The notes beneath the pieces were generated by a model, which worked only from the letters and a program-made list of their open reading frames with translations, was not told where the DNA came from and did not search any database. Made by a program: the position numbers and the translations under genes. Of a DNA stretch of 13,779 bases, positions 8,241 through 13,779 are shown piece by piece (within the stretch, counting starts at the first letter, position 1; each line of letters opens with the position of its first letter). Origin of the DNA: Sphingobacteriia bacterium (GTDB lineage: Bacteria; Bacteroidota; Bacteroidia; Chitinophagales; Chitinophagaceae); assembly GCA_004294465.1 (NCBI GenBank), contig REAV01000166.1, positions 1 to 13,779 on the forward strand. Reading direction: 5' to 3'.

Positions 8241-8273
8241 CAAAAATACTCGCTAATCATTGACTTTTGCAAA
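8241..8273 (-). promoter_or_regulatory. Bacteroidota-type promoter for the FAD oxidase gene
   Basis: Read on the minus strand, TTTG (8273 to 8270), a 21-base spacer, then TATTTTTG (8248 to 8241) match the TTTG / TAnnTTTG pattern of the primary sigma factor in this phylum. Transcription would begin near 8235, about 11 bases before the ATG at 8224, a short leader typical of these bacteria. A TAnnTTTG box alone is expected several times per strand by chance in DNA this AT-rich, so the support comes from the spacing and the position just before a plausible start. Confidence 0.55.
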
Positions 8274-8405
8274 AAATCAAATTCAACGCCTATTTTTTTT
8301 ATGATTCCTTCAACAGTTTCTGCAGAAATTTCAATATTTTATAGCATATGACTTGATAATTTGATTTTTTCAAAAAAAAAGGGCAAATCATTGATAAATT
8401 ATAAC

Positions 8406-8420
8406 GTGTAAGCTGTACAC
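8406..8420. promoter_or_regulatory. Short palindrome GTGTA-N5-TACAC upstream of pckA
   Basis: GTGTAAGCTGTACAC has 5-base arms (8406-8410 and 8416-8420) centred at 8413, about 50 bases upstream of the predicted pckA transcription start, where an activator such as a Crp/Fnr-type protein could bind. The arms are short, so chance occurrence is quite possible. Confidence 0.22.
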
Positions 8421-8423
8421 ATA

Positions 8424-8457
8424 TTTCAATGGGTAATCGTTAAACATCCTACTTTTG
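8424..8457 (+). promoter_or_regulatory. Bacteroidota-type promoter for pckA
   Basis: TACTTTTG at 8450-8457 is a full match to the TAnnTTTG -7 box. The -33 element is poor: TTTC at 8424-8427, 22 bases upstream, is the nearest resemblance to TTTG. Transcription would start at about 8462-8464, leaving a leader of roughly 20 bases before the ATG at 8483. A weak -33 element would fit a promoter that needs an activator, which is inference. Confidence 0.5.
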
Positions 8458-8473
8458 TACCCTAACTAACGAT
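8436..8473. promoter_or_regulatory. Inverted repeat ATCGTTA / TAACGAT bracketing the pckA promoter
   Basis: ATCGTTA at 8436-8442 and TAACGAT at 8467-8473 are perfect reverse complements separated by 24 bases, with the -7 box of pckA in between and the predicted transcription start just before the second arm. The placement fits a repressor or activator operator pair. The first arm is part of TAATCGTTAA (8434-8443), which recurs exactly at 5601-5610 upstream of the symporter. No regulator is known to me for this motif; function is inference. Confidence 0.35.
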
Positions 8474-8482
8474 AGTTCGTAT

Positions 8483-10087
8483 ATGATATCACCCACTATT
8501 CAATTGGATGCAAAAAAGTTATTGCAATTAGGATTGTCTTCTACTTTTGGAATACATTATCAACTTAGCCCAGAGGAATTAGTTGAACAAGCAGTGTTGA
8601 GGGGTCAAGGAGTATTAAATAATACTGGAGCCCTTTGTATCAAAACTGGCAAATTTACAGGAAGAAGCCCTCAGGATAAATTCATCGTAAAAGATGAAAT
8701 TACCCAAGATACTGTTCATTGGAATAATTTCAATATTGCTATAGAAGAGCATCATTTTATAGCATTAAAGTCCAAAGTTTTAAACTACTTAGGACAAAAG
8801 GAAGAGATTTGGGTTAGAGATGCTTATGCTTGCGCAGATCAACAATACCGTTTAAATATTCGTGTGATCAATGAGAACCCATGGAGCAATTTATTCGCTT
8901 ATAATATGTTTTTGCGACCAGCAGAAAATGAATTAGTGGATTTTCAACCTGATTGGCATATTATTCAAGCACCAGGTTTCAAAGCAGACCCTTCAGTTGA
9001 CGGAACTCGTCAAGAAAATTTTGCCATCGTTTCTTTTAAACATAAAACTATCTTAATTGGTGGCACTGGATATACAGGTGAAATGAAAAAAGGAATTTTT
9101 TCTGTACTCAATTATATTTTACCTCAGGAGAAAAATGTATTGAGCATGCATTGCAGTGCCAATATGGGGAATGATGGAGATGTGGCTGTTTTCTTTGGAT
9201 TGAGTGGAACTGGAAAAACTACACTTAGTGCAGATCCTGAAAGAAAATTAATTGGTGATGATGAACATGGATGGACCAATCAATCTGTTTTTAATTTTGA
9301 AGGTGGTTGTTATGCAAAAACAATTGATTTAAGTGAAGACAAAGAACCTGAAATTTTCAGAGCAATTAAGCCAGGTGCTTTAGTAGAAAATGTTGGATTT
9401 ATTGATGGAACCAATGAAATTGATTTTAGTTTTAAAGGCATTACAGAAAATACAAGAGTAAGTTATCCTTTGCATTTTATTTCCAATGCCTTAGAACCAA
9501 GTATAGGTGGACTCCCAAAAAATTTGTTCTTCTTAACCTGCGATGCTTATGGAGTTTTACCTCCAATTAGTAAACTGAGTCCAGGCCAGGCGATGTACCA
9601 ATTTATCAGTGGTTATACTGCCAGAGTAGCTGGAACTGAAGCTGGTGTAACTGAGCCTAAATCTACTTTTAGTGCATGTTTCGGTGCACCTTTTCTTCCT
9701 TTACATCCGGGCAAGTACGCTGCTATGTTAGGAGAAAAAATGAAAGCACATAATGTGAATGTTTGGATGATTAATACTGGTTGGAGTGGAGGAAGTTATG
9801 GCACAGGTAATCGCATGAAATTAGGTTACACAAGAGCGATGATCTCTGCGGCCTTAAATGGAGAATTGGATAAAGTTGAAATGACTGAACACCCTATTTT
9901 TGGAATGCTTATGCCTACTAGTTGCCCGAATGTACCATCGGAAATTTTGAATCCACGCAGCACTTGGAAGGATTCAGTTGCCTATGATACCACAGCAAAT
10001 AAATTAGCGAAAGAATTCATTAACAATTTTGAAAAATATGCTGCAGGTGTTACACCTGAAATATTAGCAGCAGCACCAAAAGCTTAA
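8483..10087 (+). CDS. pckA: Phosphoenolpyruvate carboxykinase (ATP)
   Basis: Gluconeogenic enzyme converting oxaloacetate and ATP to phosphoenolpyruvate, CO2 and ADP in the cytoplasm. The 534-residue length is standard for the ATP-dependent class. Seen in order: substrate-site TGRSPQDKF with R61, GGTGYTGEMKKG (193-204) with K203, SMHCSAN with H223, the P-loop GLSGTGKTTLS (239-249), and the kinase-2/metal motif LIGDDEHGW (256-264) with D260. These match the E. coli metal and nucleotide ligands by alignment from memory, so the enzyme should be active. TGWSGGSYGTGNRMKL around 432-447 is also typical. The ATG at 8483 lies about 20 bases after the predicted transcription start, with no Shine-Dalgarno sequence. 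It is monocistronic: divergent from the FAD oxidase, followed by an intrinsic terminator. Inverted repeats around the promoter hint at catabolic regulation. Confidence 0.98.
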   Translation: MISPTIQLDAKKLLQLGLSSTFGIHYQLSPEELVEQAVLRGQGVLNNTGALCIKTGKFTGRSPQDKFIVKDEITQDTVHWNNFNIAIEEHHFIALKSKVLNYLGQKEEIWVRDAYACADQQYRLNIRVINENPWSNLFAYNMFLRPAENELVDFQPDWHIIQAPGFKADPSVDGTRQENFAIVSFKHKTILIGGTGYTGEMKKGIFSVLNYILPQEKNVLSMHCSANMGNDGDVAVFFGLSGTGKTTLSADPERKLIGDDEHGWTNQSVFNFEGGCYAKTIDLSEDKEPEIFRAIKPGALVENVGFIDGTNEIDFSFKGITENTRVSYPLHFISNALEPSIGGLPKNLFFLTCDAYGVLPPISKLSPGQAMYQFISGYTARVAGTEAGVTEPKSTFSACFGAPFLPLHPGKYAAMLGEKMKAHNVNVWMINTGWSGGSYGTGNRMKLGYTRAMISAALNGELDKVEMTEHPIFGMLMPTSCPNVPSEILNPRSTWKDSVAYDTTANKLAKEFINNFEKYAAGVTPEILAAAPKA

Positions 10088-10141
10088 ATCAAAGCTTAAA
10101 TTAAACAAGAGAACTAGACTAATTTTCGATTGCTTGCTTAA

Positions 10142-10170
10142 TGCCTCCAAGAAATTGGGGGCATTTTTTT
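10142..10170 (+). terminator. Rho-independent terminator after pckA
   Basis: TGCCTCCA (10142-10149) pairs with TGGGGGCA (10156-10163) in an 8-base stem with one G-T wobble, closing a 6-base loop (AGAAAT), followed by seven T residues (10164-10170). It ends pckA 55 bases after its stop codon. The T tract covers the stop codon of the convergent DUF502-like gene at 10169-10171. Read from the other strand the stem is not followed by a good T run, so it mainly serves pckA. Confidence 0.85.
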
Positions 10171-10774
10171 ATAGATCAGGAAGCTGATCAATGTTGATAT
10201 TTGAAAAATTCAAACCAAAACGTTGAACCATGATTTTGAATTGATCCAATTTATATGGGAGTATTTTGATTTGTTTGATTTTTACCATGCATACTGAACC
10301 TTCATTAAAATTAGGGCTTCCTGGTAAATACACTACTGCAATATCATTCTCTTTGGAAAATTCTGTTAATATGCCTGCCACCCAGTTATCATCGAAGAAA
10401 ACAAATACAGGTAATTGCTTAGTTCCTTCAGCTTGATAATTTAATTTCTCTCCAACAATTTCTTTGATAAAAAGATAACCAGGTGTAAATCTTAATACAT
10501 TCTCTTCAATCCAGGTTTTCCATCTGCCCACTGAAGTTAATCTCATTAACAATCCTCCAAAAAAACATAAGACAAGAAATCCCAGTATTGTAAGAATGGT
10601 TAATAAAGATCTACCAATAAAATGTTCGATATCTAGGCTTTGAGATGCTTTGCGAATGATCGATTGAATAGGCATAAAAACCTTTTCAATCAAATAAGCA
10701 AAGACCAATACTGGCAATATAAAAAAGAGCCCTTTAATAATAGTGCCCTGAATGTATTGCAGTAATTTTCTCAT
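10169..10774 (-). CDS. DUF502-like membrane protein
   Basis: Predicted inner-membrane protein of unknown function. There are two membrane helices, about residues 11-30 (TIIKGLFFILPVLVFAYLIE) and 56-77 (SLLTILTILGFLVLCFFGGLL), then a soluble domain of about 120 residues. The layout, the TPGYLFIKEIVGEKL segment after the second helix, and the VYLPGSPNFNEGSVCMV motif (148-164) recall the DUF502 family, where a VPTTPNPTSG-like motif occupies the same place. The match is from memory, not a profile search. Length 201 fits the family. It is last in the trpS unit, starting 6 bases after the 119-residue gene, so the two are probably cotranslated or at least cotranscribed. Its stop codon lies in the T tract of the pckA terminator. 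Confidence 0.72.
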   Translation of the reverse strand: MRKLLQYIQGTIIKGLFFILPVLVFAYLIEKVFMPIQSIIRKASQSLDIEHFIGRSLLTILTILGFLVLCFFGGLLMRLTSVGRWKTWIEENVLRFTPGYLFIKEIVGEKLNYQAEGTKQLPVFVFFDDNWVAGILTEFSKENDIAVVYLPGSPNFNEGSVCMVKIKQIKILPYKLDQFKIMVQRFGLNFSNINIDQLPDL

Positions 10775-10780
10775 TGAAAA

Positions 10781-11140
10781 TTATTTTGATAAAAAATTTC
10801 CTGCAATTCGCATTCCTTTTTCATCATCTACTACTTTCTTCATTAACTTCTTTAAGCCTTCTGGTAATTGATCCATTTCAGCCTGATTTAATGCATGAAT
10901 CAATTCATGAAATTCATCTTCATCATCATAATAGCCTAGGTATAAATCAAATTGTTGATTTGGATGCAAACGCAAAGAAATTTCTAAATCCTCTTCGTAT
11001 TGGTGCATCGATATGATGGCCCATTGATCGTCATCTTCAAAATTGAATAAAATTTCAACTGGGTCTTTACTTATTACATATGACACTAGCTTTTCAATCA
11101 ATTCTCCTGAATGATGCTGAATCAATTCCTCGTATTTCAT
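10781..11140 (-). CDS. Acidic 119-residue protein, unknown function
   Basis: I do not recognise this protein. It has no signal peptide or membrane segment, so it is probably cytoplasmic. It is rich in Asp and Glu, notably FNFEDDDQW (32-40) and YYDDEDEF (70-77), with alternating strand-like segments between (DLEISLRLHPNQQFDLYLGY, 51-70) and helix-like ends. The C-terminus is more basic (LKKLMKKV). The composition suggests a small alpha/beta domain rather than disorder. It lies 23 bases after the deoxynucleoside kinase gene and 6 bases before the DUF502-like gene, in the same direction; tight spacing and normal codon use support a real gene. The opposite strand also holds an 80-codon open frame over part of it, which I take to be a shadow. 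Linkage to the DUF502-like gene may reflect a shared role, but nothing shows it. Confidence 0.75.
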   Translation of the reverse strand: MKYEELIQHHSGELIEKLVSYVISKDPVEILFNFEDDDQWAIISMHQYEEDLEISLRLHPNQQFDLYLGYYDDEDEFHELIHALNQAEMDQLPEGLKKLMKKVVDDEKGMRIAGNFLSK

Positions 11141-11163
11141 GTATACCTGTATTAAGAAAAAGA

Positions 11164-11799
11164 TTAAAATAATCCAAACAACATACCATCTACTTTAGTG
11201 ATGATTTCTCCAAATTGTTCGTCGTTTTCGGCAAATTTATTTTTATCGCAATCGATGACCAATAACTGGCCTTCTTTATAACCATCAATCCATTTATTGT
11301 AATATTCGTTTAGTTTCTTTAGATAATCCAAACGAATATTTTCTTCGTATTCTCTTCCTCTTTTTTGAATTTGTGCAACCAATGTTGGTACCGATGCTTT
11401 TAAATAGATAAGTAAATCTGGAGGCTGTACCATTGTTTTTAAAGTTTGAAAGAATTGATAATAATTATCAAAATCTCTCTTACTCATCAAACCCATTTCA
11501 TGTAAATTAGGTGCGAAAATATTGGCATCTTCATAGATGGTACGATCCTGAATGACCGTTTCCGTTCCATGTTGAATATCCAATAATTGATTTAATCTAC
11601 TGTTCAGAAAATAGATCTGCAAATTAAAACTCCAACGAGGCATGTCTTCATAAAAATCCATCAAATATGGATTGGTATCTACATTCTCAAACTGTGGAAT
11701 CCAGCGATAATGTTTACTCAACATTTCTGTTAAAGTGGTTTTACCTGCGCCAATATTGCCGGCTATCGCTACGTGTTTAGGTTTTTTGGGTTTTGCCAT
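11164..11799 (-). CDS. Deoxynucleoside kinase (dNK/dGK-dAK family)
   Basis: Cytoplasmic salvage kinase phosphorylating deoxynucleosides to 5'-monophosphates with ATP. The P-loop is AGNIGAGKTT (13-22, with K20). FENVDTNPYL (37-46) holds the expected substrate-site acid. QDRTIYEDANIF (84-95) carries the D85-R86 pair and the IYED continuation typical of this family, and the LID-type arginines are in KRGREYEENI (146-155). The 211-residue length is normal. Whether it prefers deoxyadenosine, deoxyguanosine or pyrimidines cannot be decided by eye. The basic N-terminal MAKPKKPKH precedes the first strand, and the ATG at 11797-11799 is the natural start. It follows trpS by 65 bases; I find no full TAnnTTTG box on the minus strand in that gap, so read-through from trpS is plausible. 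It precedes the 119-residue gene by 23 bases. Confidence 0.92.
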   Translation of the reverse strand: MAKPKKPKHVAIAGNIGAGKTTLTEMLSKHYRWIPQFENVDTNPYLMDFYEDMPRWSFNLQIYFLNSRLNQLLDIQHGTETVIQDRTIYEDANIFAPNLHEMGLMSKRDFDNYYQFFQTLKTMVQPPDLLIYLKASVPTLVAQIQKRGREYEENIRLDYLKKLNEYYNKWIDGYKEGQLLVIDCDKNKFAENDEQFGEIITKVDGMLFGLF

Positions 11800-11864
11800 T
11801 TCTATTTTGCTGTTTTAAAGCTTTGCAACTTAAGGAATCTAATCTGATTTTGGTTTAAATATGC

Positions 11865-12875
11865 TTAATTATTCAAACCAATTGCTTCTCTAATTATTTT
11901 TAGTGTTTCCGAAGCTCTTTCTCTGGCTTTCTCGGCGCCTTGTTTCATCAATTTTTGCAATAAAACTTCGTCGTTTTGAATGGCGGCTGCTTTTTCTCGA
12001 ATAGGGTGGATGAACTGGGCCATATCTTCTGCCAATTGCTTTTTCATGTCGCCATACCTAATAATGCAATTGCCTTCACTGCTTGCATTGAAGTCATCTT
12101 CAAATTTCTGATAAGTATCCTTGCTACTTACCTGACTCATTAGGGTAAATAGGTTTTGTATATAATCTGGTTTAATGGAATTGGGTTCTGCTGGTCCTTG
12201 ATCTGTTTTCGCTTTCATGATTTTTTTGCGAATATGATCATCGCTATCAGCCAAATAAATGGTAGCCATCTGGTTTTCGCTCTTACTCATTTTGCCAATT
12301 CCGTCCAGGCTTAAAATTTTGATCAATTCATCTCCATAATTAAATGCATATGGGAGAGGTAGCACTTCGCCATATCGATGATTAAATCGGTCTGCAAAAT
12401 TTCTGGCCATTTCCAGATGTTGTTCCTGGTCTTTTCCTACAGGTACTTTCACCGCTCTTTGTATAAGTACATCTGCTGCCATCAAAACAGGGTAAGTTAA
12501 TAATCCTGCATTTACATTTTCTGGTTGAAGCCGAACCTTATCTTTAAAAGTAGCTGTTTTTTCAAGCTCACCTTTATATGCCAACATGTTTAAATAAAGA
12601 TATAATTCCGCAATTTCGGGAACATCGCTTTGAACATAGAGCGCCACTTTTTCTGGATCTAATCCACAAGCAATATTCTCGGCAATTACCCGATGGACAC
12701 TGTTTTTTAGTTCCCTGGTATCGGGGTGTGTGGTTAAACTATGCCAGTTGGCAACAAAAAAATAGCAATTATATTCATCTTGCATGCGAACATAATTACG
12801 CATGGCTCCAAAATAATTTCCCAGGTGTAAATACCCTGTTGGACGAATTCCACTAACAACAACCTCTTTAAGCAT
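11865..12875 (-). CDS. trpS: Tryptophanyl-tRNA synthetase
   Basis: Class Ic aminoacyl-tRNA synthetase charging tRNA-Trp with tryptophan at the expense of ATP. With the ATG at 12873-12875 the protein has 336 residues, normal for bacterial TrpRS. The HIGH-type motif is PTGYLHLGNYFGA (12-24, HLGN at 17-20) and the KMSKS loop is GIGKMSKSENQ (192-202). The Trp-site region shows YPVLMAADVLIQRA and VPVGKDQEQHLEMAR. The frame can be extended two codons to a TTG at 12881, but the ATG is the better start and puts VVVSGIRPTG at the usual place. It heads the minus-strand unit with the deoxynucleoside kinase, the 119-residue gene and the DUF502-like gene. It diverges from recG across about 105 bases; no clear TAnnTTTG promoter for trpS is visible there (nearest is TATCTTCG, 12889 to 12882, one mismatch). 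Confidence 0.97.
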   Translation of the reverse strand: MLKEVVVSGIRPTGYLHLGNYFGAMRNYVRMQDEYNCYFFVANWHSLTTHPDTRELKNSVHRVIAENIACGLDPEKVALYVQSDVPEIAELYLYLNMLAYKGELEKTATFKDKVRLQPENVNAGLLTYPVLMAADVLIQRAVKVPVGKDQEQHLEMARNFADRFNHRYGEVLPLPYAFNYGDELIKILSLDGIGKMSKSENQMATIYLADSDDHIRKKIMKAKTDQGPAEPNSIKPDYIQNLFTLMSQVSSKDTYQKFEDDFNASSEGNCIIRYGDMKKQLAEDMAQFIHPIREKAAAIQNDEVLLQKLMKQGAEKARERASETLKIIREAIGLNN

Positions 12876-12917
12876 AGTCAACGAAGATAGTAATCCTAGA
12901 CAGTATGTGGCTCATGG

Positions 12918-12944
12918 TTGTTGTTTTTTTTATAGTTAGATTTG
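12918..12944 (+). promoter_or_regulatory. Possible promoter for recG
   Basis: TAGATTTG at 12937-12944 is a full TAnnTTTG match, with TTG at 12918-12920 16 bases upstream (slightly short of the usual 17-23). Transcription would start near 12950, giving a leader of about 30 bases before the ATT at 12981. This suits a recG start at 12975-12993 rather than anywhere further upstream. Confidence 0.4.
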
Positions 12945-12980
12945 TAGTCGATTCAAATTGTAAAAATTTAGACTATAAGC

Positions 12981-13779
12981 ATTAATAGCCATATACTCGC
13001 TTCCCCTATTGAATTCCTAAAAGGGGTTGGCCCTCTAAGGGCTGATATGCTCAAGAAGGAGTTGGAGATTTTTACATTTAATGATTTATTACATCATTTT
13101 CCATTAAGACATATTGATAAAACCAAGATCAATGCAATTGCAGATATCAATGCATTTACAGATTATATGCAAGTAGTGGGGAGATTGGTGCATTATGAAG
13201 TAATTGGGGCAGGAAGAGGAAAGCGTTTAATTGCGCAAATTAAAGATGCGAGCGGACAATTGGAGCTTACATGGTTTCAAGGAATTAGTTGGGTTGAAAA
13301 AAATTTACATATAGGGTCCGATTATTTGGTTTTCGGAAAAACAGGATTCTTCAATAGTAAGGCACAAATGGTTCATCCAGAAATTGAAGTATTTATTCCT
13401 GCAAAAGTTGGCGCAAAAACTTTTTTAGAACCGGTTTATCCTTCCACAGAAAAATTAAAAGCTCGTGGGCTGAATGGTCGTCAATTAGCGAAATTGACCC
13501 AAACACTTTTCGGAATACTTCAACCAAAAGACATTGAAGAGAATTTGCCCACCTATTTGTTGCAGGAATTAAAATTACTTTCTAGATATGAAGCTTTTGC
13601 GATGATTCATTTTCCGACCAATGATTTATTGTATGGAAAAGCTTTGGAGCGATTGAAATGGGAAGAATTATTCATTGCACAAGTAAGGTTGCAATTGGTC
13701 AGGCTTCAAAGAAATAATACGAGTAAGGGAGTGGTTTTTGAAAAAGTAGGCACTTATTTCAATGATTTTTATAACCATT
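12981..13779 (+). CDS. recG: ATP-dependent DNA helicase RecG, N-terminal part (3' end outside window)
   Basis: Branch-migration helicase that remodels stalled replication forks and Holliday junctions. About 266 codons are visible: the N-terminal segment SPIEFLKGVGPLRADML with the GVGP hairpin, FNDLLHHFPLRHIDKTK, then the OB-fold wedge domain (MQVVGRLVHYEVIGAGRGKR, QLELTWFQGISW, YLVFGKTGFF, AQMVHPEIEVF) and the linker toward the helicase core (VYPSTEKLKARGLNGRQL, ELKLLSRYEAFAMIHFP). The helicase motifs lie beyond the window. The frame is closed upstream by TAG at 12969-12971, and no ATG, GTG or TTG occurs in frame until ATG 13047, which would remove SPIEFLKGVGP. I therefore place the start provisionally at ATT 12981 (giving xNSHILASPIEF); ATA at 12975 or 12993 is also possible. 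The gene is intact in the visible part. Identity is firm, start is not. Confidence 0.9.
   Translation, partial: MNSHILASPIEFLKGVGPLRADMLKKELEIFTFNDLLHHFPLRHIDKTKINAIADINAFTDYMQVVGRLVHYEVIGAGRGKRLIAQIKDASGQLELTWFQGISWVEKNLHIGSDYLVFGKTGFFNSKAQMVHPEIEVFIPAKVGAKTFLEPVYPSTEKLKARGLNGRQLAKLTQTLFGILQPKDIEENLPTYLLQELKLLSRYEAFAMIHFPTNDLLYGKALERLKWEELFIAQVRLQLVRLQRNNTSKGVVFEKVGTYFNDFYNH

Noticed and set aside
8274..8400. AT-rich stretch with A and T runs between the oxidase and pckA
   Set aside because: No tRNA, small RNA fold, open frame or long repeat that I could support; treated as plain divergent spacer.
10774..11016. Plus-strand 80-codon frame opposite the 119-residue gene
   Set aside because: The minus-strand frame has proper spacing to its neighbours and a balanced protein composition; the plus-strand product is a histidine/leucine-rich mirror of acidic codons.
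11850..11881. 7-base inverted repeat TTGGTTT / AAACCAA around the trpS stop codon
   Set aside because: 18-base AT-rich loop, weak stem and no T run on the minus strand, so not a convincing terminator.
12578..12856. Plus-strand 92-codon frame opposite trpS
   Set aside because: Lies over the conserved TrpRS catalytic region and has no recognisable feature.
1..13779. Defence system, mobile element, CRISPR array or secondary-metabolite cluster
   Set aside because: Every sizeable frame is a housekeeping, envelope or transport gene; there are no transposases, integrases, terminal repeats, regularly spaced repeats or toxin-antitoxin-like pairs.

Overview
The window looks like ordinary chromosomal DNA from a low-GC member of the Bacteroidota, probably near the Chitinophagaceae (family placement is inference from protein style, not tested). 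Supporting signs are AT-rich codon use, mostly absent Shine-Dalgarno sequences, promoter-like TAnnTTTG boxes at suitable places, and the gene types: a YfbK-like vWA protein with a carboxypeptidase-regulatory-like N-terminus, a small secreted glucosaminidase, a beta-barrel-like protein and a deoxynucleoside kinase. I see no insertion sequence, phage gene, CRISPR array, tRNA or rRNA, and no gap between genes longer than about 260 bases.

Layout. (1) 1-570, +: 3' part of a dnaJ gene, meeting the next unit tail to tail. (2) 567-5590, -: a tight five-gene run, in transcription order sodium:solute symporter, O-methyltransferase, secreted glucosaminidase, hypoxanthine phosphoribosyltransferase, vWA protein. 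(3) 5673-6212, +: a LOG-family protein, overlapping its convergent neighbour. (4) 6196-8224, -: an FAD-linked 2-hydroxyacid oxidase followed by a predicted outer-membrane beta-barrel protein. (5) 8225-8482: a divergent regulatory region with a promoter for each side and inverted repeats. (6) 8483-10087, +: pckA, closed by an intrinsic terminator. (7) 10169-12875, -: trpS, deoxynucleoside kinase, a 119-residue protein of unknown function and a DUF502-like membrane protein. (8) about 12981-13779, +: 5' part of recG, running off the window.

How the genes fit together. The glycolate/D-lactate-type oxidase and PEP carboxykinase diverge from one control region; both would serve growth on organic acids (oxidation to keto acids, then gluconeogenesis). 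Hpt and the deoxynucleoside kinase are both nucleotide salvage enzymes but lie in different units. The rest is housekeeping: chaperone, tRNA charging, recombination, wall turnover.

No convincing new multi-gene system was found. The most useful observations are that recG has no ATG, GTG or TTG able to start the conserved N-terminus (ATT at 12981 is the best candidate); that several genes need starts other than the longest open frame; that an ATCGTTA inverted repeat brackets the pckA promoter and recurs upstream of the symporter; and that an unrecognised acidic 119-residue protein sits in the trpS unit.
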